Source: Marsupella aquatica (Eukaryota; Marchantiophyta). Taken from it: a DNA stretch of 64,000 nucleotides. Positions 58,340-64,000 of the stretch are shown one piece after another. The notes under the pieces were generated by a model. It searched no databases. It was not told where the DNA came from and saw only the letters and a list, made by a program, of their open reading frames with translations. Within the stretch, counting starts at the first letter, position 1. Every line of letters starts with the position of its first letter. The position numbers and the translations under genes were made by a program. The stretch spans positions 18,848,001 through 18,912,000 of the forward strand of contig OZ316893.1 in assembly GCA_973895155.1 (NCBI GenBank), in the 5' to 3' direction.

Positions 58340-58627
58340 TGTTGAGCAAAGATGCAATTGTCAACAGCATGCACATGTGACTTCCTTTGAACAAGTAGTC
58401 AACATAGAGAGATTCGTGGTTCCAGGTGTGGTTCACTTCCGGTGAGGCTACATCTATAGGAATACACAAGAACTTTAATGCACTTTAACCCCGTTCGCCA
58501 TACCAAGTCATCACAACACAAGCTCTCCGTATCTCTCAAATGACTCCATAACATTGATTATGAGTTTCCTATCCACAAGTGTACATTGCATGTGTATATG
58601 GGACTTAGCACAGCTAACCTTACCAAG

Positions 58628-60392
58628 AGTTATAGAACTCGACTACCTTAACACTTAGCTCCGGCATTGTTGACTCTGACACCAAGTTCCTCTATGGTCC
58701 AAGCCCCCGGAATGGCCATCCAGTGGGAACTAAGTATGGGGAGACTAGTAGGCAACAAGGGGTGGCACTAGCAAGGGCGCTAAACTGGTGATGCACACTA
58801 AGGACCTAGACTAGCTTAGGGCTGGCCTGAGGGCTGGTTGGGTCATGGGAAGGGGCCAAGCTTAGATTGGAGCATCCGGACCCCCGACAGACTTTGAGTT
58901 CTCAAAGTTTGAGTGAGAGCTCCTCTTGAGCCCAAGGCTAAAGGAGTTTACATCATGTGCAACGGACGCTTGGCGCAAACGATACGGCACAACTGTCTGG
59001 CACCCCTGAGTGACAATGGGTTATGAGGGCCTAGGCAGGAGCATTGGGCTGACCCAATCACAACGGGCTAAGGCACTCCGCCTAAGGACGTCTAGCTAGA
59101 AAGTTATGGGCATAGCAAGCTAGTTGCGTGCCAGTTAGAGTCCAGGTGGGGGGCCAAAAATAGGGACCAAAACCGGTCCAAGGTGGCAGGTCTCCAGAAG
59201 CATATATGAGGGGAGTGGTGTCTCCCTAGGGGCCAAGGGTGAGCCCAAGTTGTGAGCTGCAATGGTCGCGACACCAAGAGGAAACGCTGAATGGAAACGA
59301 TGATAACTTCTCAACGGGAAGTTTGTTGGGGGACTTCTTGGATGCATTGGAAATCTCTTGAGAAATACTACATCCTCCTAAGCTCATCTGGGTTTGGGGA
59401 TGCCATGGATTCTTGGGGTTTGCGGGGGCTATCTCGCCTGCTTGCCAAATCCTGCCAAAACAACAGCCAAACCGCCTTCAGTCTCACACGGGAACTTGCA
59501 TTGGGAGCAACAACAAAGTAGGCATGGAGGTTGGGTTCCAAGTGCATTTGGCCCCTAGACTATCAGTTGAGTGGGAACCTCGGAGTTGGTTGCTATAGTC
59601 AGGGCCAATGTGGTTTCAACATTTTAGGACAAGCCTGGGACAAGCTAAGCTATTTGGGCCATGAGCATGTGTTGGGGGTAGGGTGGTTAGCCAACTACGG
59701 ATAGAAAGTGGGGGAGCACAGGCGGCACCCAACGAGGGGCTGTTCTGGACGAGCAATGGGTGTTGGCTTTGGCTTATGTCAAGGCCATGCTGTTGAGCAT
59801 AGACGACACTCGTAACCGTAGTCGACATAAGAGATACGTGGTTCACCTCCTTGAGGCTACGTCCACGGGAACACACAAGAGAGCTTTACTGAACTCTAAG
59901 CCCGTCGGCTATACCAAGTCTCCACAGTGTAAGCTCTCCTCATCTCTCAAGTGGCCCCATAACAATGAGTCTAAGTTCCACTTATCCAAGCAAACACCGC
60001 TTGGCATATAGTGTGCATCCTAGTTAACCTAACCATGTCTCCGACTACGGTTAGTCTAACTATGGTTATATGTCGTAACCCTAGACCTTGAGTAAATACC
60101 TAACACATGCGAGCTCGAGAGGTTTTATTTGCTGACCTACTTACCAAGCTAGGATGCTAGTCTTGGAAGGTCTAGATCCTTTGGATTATTTACCATAATG
60201 TTTGGTTGCTTGTGCAGACAGTGAGGGCCATTGAGCGAAGGTCGCGTTAGGGAGCAAGTACTGCTTCATATGGGAGTGACCATTGGGGGTGCAAGGAGCA
60301 CCAAGTTGCTTGCTCAAGGCGTTTGGGCACCAAGAGCACTTAGGCATTGGTGTTGAGATTGGTGAGGGTGTTGGGTGGCAAGGTCCACCACT
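58628..60392 (+). mobile_element. Repeat X copy 2, inserted in a solo LTR
   Basis: Flanked by perfect CCAAG duplications (58623-58627 and 60393-60397). Without the nested solo LTR it is about 1445 bp and aligns end to end with X1 (29909-31389). It starts AGTTATAGAACT and ends GTCCACCACT. No coding capacity. Confidence 0.78.
59786..60110. repeat. Solo copia-type LTR inserted in X2
   Basis: LTR 59791-60105 (315 bp), TG and CA ends (TGTTGAGCATAG...CCTAACA), with a perfect 5-bp duplication CATGC (59786-59790 and 60106-60110). Formed by recombination between the two LTRs of a full element. X1 shows the empty site. Confidence 0.85.
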
Positions 60393-60449
60393 CCAAGTTT
60401 GTGACTACGGCTATGGTCGTAACTTTAGACCTAGAGTAAATACCTAACA

Positions 60450-61921
60450 CCGGTGTTTGAGGTTGAGCTTTAGTTGGGGCAGAAGGAACAGACTCAGGAA
60501 GGGAGGCCAGGAACCCAACGGTCAGGGTTGACCAAGAGCACCTAGGTCAAGGGTTGTGTTGTTCCAATTCAATGACTATGTAGTTGGAACAACAACACTT
60601 CTTTGCTTCACTTGCAATTCTTTGACTCTCCTTGAGATTTTTGTGCACTGCATGGTCAGGTTTCCTTGCTTGCAGTTCTTTGTCTCCCCCCCCACATTTT
60701 TGTGCCATATAAGGTGTTGTTACACCAATAACATGGTCGCAACAATCACATGGCCGCAACAAACAATCATGCAAGGCACATACAATGGGTTATTTCACTA
60801 TAGTAGGTCGGCATTCTGAAAAATAGAATTAGTCATTTTTACAGATTGAATATTTTACAGTTCTTTAGTTTGACAAAACGTCCATAAGTCTACTTTTGAA
60901 AGTATTTGTTTCTTTTGGATCTTTTCTCGTTTTATACATTGCCCTCCTATTGTCTCTTTTTATATATAGTGGTTGGTTGTTTTGCGATTGTTTGAATCAG
61001 CATATCCCCTTTACCATCATTCTACCGTACAACAGGTTTAAATATCTTGGGAGCCTTTTGGCATGACGGCCGTGAATGAAAAGGTGCCTTGAAAGTTCAA
61101 ATTTGGCAGAACAATAAATGTGCTTGTTTAGGTCCCGCATCCAATCCCCTCATGCAAGTTTCTTCCTACAATGAGGTGCATTCCTTGATGCTTATGATGA
61201 CTGGACTTCCTTTTTGTTAATTTTATTTTGCACCCGGCTTTGTATATTTGAAAGTCAAGCTCGGATCGACCTCTACATTTGCCAGAGTGCTCATATAGGC
61301 TTTTCAACCCGATGGTATCAAAGAAAAACTTTTTTTCTGCTCATATAATATTTACACAGATGAGTCAAATATGGCAAGCAAATGAGACTGCCATCTTTGG
61401 AAATTTGTAGGTGTCTCCATTCTCCATGAAATTTGATAATATGGGGCTCATCGGAAATATCTTTCCAAACCACTTGTAGCAAAATCAAAAAATTAGATTC
61501 CCTTGGATAAAGAGGTACTGAATATCAAAACTAGCTGCTCAAAAACTTTCATAGGTGCAAAGTGTCGACAAAGTAACTTTTAGAAATTTGTAACCTTGAG
61601 TGCGGATTCTTCATGAAAACTAGAGTTAATACAATTACTGAAAAAATATTTCAAAATCACTTCTAACTAGCCTAAGACAAGCCACTTCCCTTGAATAACA
61701 ATGAAGATAAACGAGGTCAAACTTTGTTGTTGAAAATGCTTTGGAAATGAGAAGGGTGTAAGGTGTAGAAGGTGTAGAACCATGTTGATTGTTTTTCAAT
61801 AAAAGTATCTCCAACCCAACGGGGTTTTGTTAGTGTAACAAGATGTTGACCAAACCCAGTAAAGAAAATATAAAAAGTTTGGAATGGCCTTCCAGTGAGT
61901 GGCCTGGTTTCAAGGAACAGT
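60450..61921. other. Unassigned
   Basis: Short frames only; no domain, LTR or terminal repeat seen. Confidence 0.35.
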
Positions 61922-62423
61922 TTCTGACTATCCTGTCTCCCAAACCATCTAATATTACAAACTTGTCCTTCAAACAAAATTAACTATCAACCCAGGCCTG
62001 TTCTGTATTTGAGTATTAACTTATATACAGGTCCCCATTGCCATGATGGCAAGTGGCTAGCCTGTGCCATTGCCATGTGGCATGTGGCATGTGGCTAGCC
62101 TTGGCTCCCTTCCTCGTTGTAAGTCACAGTTGTAGGTCCTGGAGGGGCAAAAACACTTCATTTTTTGCTACACACTCCCCTCACAAAGATCCAACACTTT
62201 GGCCTCATTTTTACTCGGGAAAATGCAGCGGGGAAGGGGAAGAGGGACAAAGGGGTGGTGGTGGGTTAAGGCTAGCCAGTAGCAACTTGCCACATGGCAA
62301 TGGAAACATGTATACAAGTTAATACTAAGTTAGATACAAAATGGGGGCCGAGTTGGTAATTAATTTTATTTAGGGGCACATTAGTAATATTGGGTAGTTT
62401 GGGGGACAGGTTAGTAAAAAAAT
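61922..62423. repeat. Foldback (inverted-repeat) element
   Basis: Left arm 61922-62063 and right arm 62268-62423 are inverted copies, roughly 75 percent alike, around a loop of about 200 bp. Matching blocks include TATTAACTTATATAC/GTATACAAGTTAATA, CCATTGCCAT/ATGGCAATGG and CTAATATTAC/GTAATATTGG. A short GGCATGTGGCATGTGGC tandem repeat lies near 62080. No target duplication was found. Confidence 0.75.
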
Positions 62424-63139
62424 GTTTGGAGGAAAGGAAAGGAAAGGAAATGCAAATGTAACAACAACAACATATGATGGGAGGGATGAGGGAAAAAGGT
62501 GAGAAGATGGGTGCCATCAGCCAGTTTTTTTTTGTGAGGGAGGGGGGAGGGGGTACATGTTTGATCAACATTTTTCTATGCCCAGCATCTGGCTTACTCA
62601 ACCCCCGCCTTAACCCTTCCCCACTCTGGATTAGCATCTGTCAACTAAGAGTTAACTCCAAGTCTTGTCCACTTCTTGTTAGACTCTCCCTATTACCCAT
62701 TTCCACTGTTGATTCCCTATGGTACGTCAACTTTGACCTCATCCGGCAATGGATTTTGTGCACTCAAAGAAATTCTGCAATGACAAGAACACTTTTCCCT
62801 TGGCTTTTCCACAATGATATGCTTTCTGCAACAACTCACTTTCCTCACCACCGAGTCCTCTTGGTAGCACGGAGCAGGGAAGGTTCAGCGATCGCCAACC
62901 TCACCACCATTCAAAACTGGAACCTTCAAGTCAGGATGGAGGGCATGTTCCTGTCGCTTTGTCTAGCCACAACTGACTGCCCGGAGAGAGAAGTTGGTGG
63001 ATGACACTCAAATTTGGTGATAGGAGGCAGGGTGGGATTCTTTGTTTTGGATGGCAAAGCTGACAATGTTTGGCAACAAAACTTCTTCAATGCAACAATT
63101 CTGAGAGCACAGACTTAGTGACAATATGGGGCTAACAAC
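62424..63139. other. Unassigned
   Basis: An open frame (62474-63004, plus strand) has no domain and partly overlaps low-complexity GGAAAGG/GAGGGGGG sequence. I do not call a gene. Confidence 0.35.
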
Positions 63140-63470
63140 AACAGGGCTGCAACAATAATTGTGCAACGACAGACATTTAATTGGGCTATAAAACATTTGG
63201 GCCTTACAAGACACTATAACAACAGTTCAGCAAAGTTGTTGATGTATAACAACATGCTCACAAAGACATGGTCATGGAATTTGGCTAGAAAGACACAAGG
63301 GCAATTTGGAAGACTAGAGCAGGTGCAATTTAGCAAAGTTTAGTTGCGGTAGTACAACATGGTTGCAACTATAATTGTACAATGCACCTAAATTGATTTG
63401 GGCTGAGAAGATGTAGGGCTACTTTACAAGACAGGGGTAACAACAATTCAGCAAAGTTTTGTTGACAAAT
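63140..63470 (+). repeat. Two diverged direct repeats, period about 210 bp
   Basis: Blocks near 63147-63245 and 63350-63465 share GCAACwATAATTGTrCAA, TTACAAGACA and ACAATTCAGCAAAGTTTTGTTGA-like sequence in the same order. Non-coding. Confidence 0.6.
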
Positions 63471-63559
63471 TGAAAATCTGAGTCATTGAAAGTAAATGGG
63501 CACCTACACTTCTCTGCAAAAGATCATGGAGGTAATTTAGAGTTGAAAATTTGATTCCT

Positions 63560-63855
63560 ATCTCAATCTTGGGGGTTTCATTTCCCTCAAAATGGCACAT
63601 CATGTGGGACGAAGTACATGGTTATTTTATTGGTTCTAAGGGAAGACTTAATAATTTTCTCAGAAAAACAACAGGGTCTTTTAAATCCAAATCCAAATTT
63701 GAGAGACATAAGAGTATTAGGCCTTTTAATCCAAATAAATATTACAACTTTATAGGGTTGATTTGTTTTATTCTTACATTTTAGGGGCTCCGAGACCTAA
63801 AAACATTGCAGGTGATAGAGAGACCTCCATAAAGTGAGACCCTCAAGATCTCAAT
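63560..63855 (+). mobile_element. MITE copy 2 with 8-bp target duplication
   Basis: Element 63568-63847 (280 bp) between perfect ATCTCAAT duplications (63560-63567 and 63848-63855). Ends are CTTGGGGGTTTCATTT and, as reverse complement of the right end, CTTGAGGGTCTCACTT. It is homologous along its length to 12897-13193, sharing TTTTATTGGTTCTAAGGGAA, TTCTTACATTTTAGGGG and CCGAGrCCTAAAAAC. Confidence 0.87.
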
Positions 63856-64000
63856 CCTACGTGAATGGGGTGGGGTCACTTGGAAGCATATATGATGACA
63901 ACTATGTGCCAAAAGATTGGACCACCTTTTGGAGTCAAACAGAGTCAAGTTTCCTAATCATGGGGACAAAGAATCATTCTCATTGCTGATGCACAATTAT
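63856..64000. other. Right edge of window, unassigned
   Basis: Too short to classify. Confidence 0.3.

Larger units (their letters stand above)
58340..60449. repeat. Solo copia-type LTR split by repeat X2
   Basis: Left part 58340-58627 (TGTTGAGCAAAG...) and right part 60398-60449 (...AAATACCTAACA) together align with the solo LTR at 59791-60105 and the LTRs at 10.5 and 36.4 kb. Outer flanks are CCGTT (58335-58339) and CCGGT (60450-60454), a 4-of-5 duplication. No internal domain is present. Confidence 0.7.

Noticed and set aside
62272-62637. 121-codon minus-strand frame
   Set aside because: Lies across the right foldback arm; low-complexity and cysteine/pyrimidine-rich translation, no domain.

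Overview
This is nuclear DNA of a streptophyte (land plant or charophyte alga) with a transposon-rich genome. The evidence is a plant-specific AT-hook/PPC (AHL) transcription-factor gene with five GT-AG exons, plus plant-type Ty1/copia, Ty3/gypsy, L1-like LINE and CACTA (En/Spm) elements. The species cannot be fixed from sequence alone. The gypsy families, one of which carries a cytosine methyltransferase, do not look like the common angiosperm ones; from memory such elements are known in charophyte algae, so a non-flowering streptophyte is my best guess.

Layout. 1-1.7 kb: the 3' exons of an unrecognised gene, then a long unrecognised open frame. 5.1-7.9 kb (minus): an apparently intact AHL gene, the only confident host gene. 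9.6-10.1 kb: a GC-rich minisatellite. From 10.4 kb onward nearly everything is nested mobile DNA: a 3' copia fragment (10.5-12.4), a deleted gypsy copy (gypsy I, 12.5-15.0) split by a MITE, a 5S rRNA-like sequence (15.45), a LINE (16.65-20.7), and a decayed tnp2-type transposon with an internal SET domain (20.7-25.5). A second gypsy family follows (gypsy III, 26.2-33.0), split by two insertions (Y and X1), then a copia LTR/PBS/gag piece (35.2-36.7). A long gypsy element (gypsy II, 38.5-57.7, minus) is split by a complete 9.96-kb CACTA element (45,431-55,393). Last come nested solo LTRs (58.3-60.4), a foldback element (61.9-62.4) and a second copy of the MITE (63.57-63.85).

The most interesting system is gypsy II. 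Its minus-strand polyprotein reads gag (CCHC) - aspartic protease - C5 cytosine methyltransferase - reverse transcriptase - RNase H - integrase - PHD finger. It therefore combines a chromatin writer (DNA methylation) and a chromatin reader (PHD) in one retrotransposon. The copy is dead: it has many in-frame stops, most explainable by one C-to-T or G-to-A transition, and a frameshift at the protease/methyltransferase boundary. The related gypsy I copy has lost the whole protease-methyltransferase segment. A second chromatin domain, SET, lies inside the 20.7-25.5 kb transposon.

Several insertions can be ordered by target-site duplications (TSDs): CACTA in gypsy II gag (GGA), MITE in gypsy I (CCAAGAAT), X1 in gypsy III (GCCTT), Y in gypsy III (GACAG), X2 in a solo LTR (CCAAG), and a younger solo LTR in X2 (CATGC). 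In three cases (CACTA, X1, Y) removing the insertion joins the host frame.
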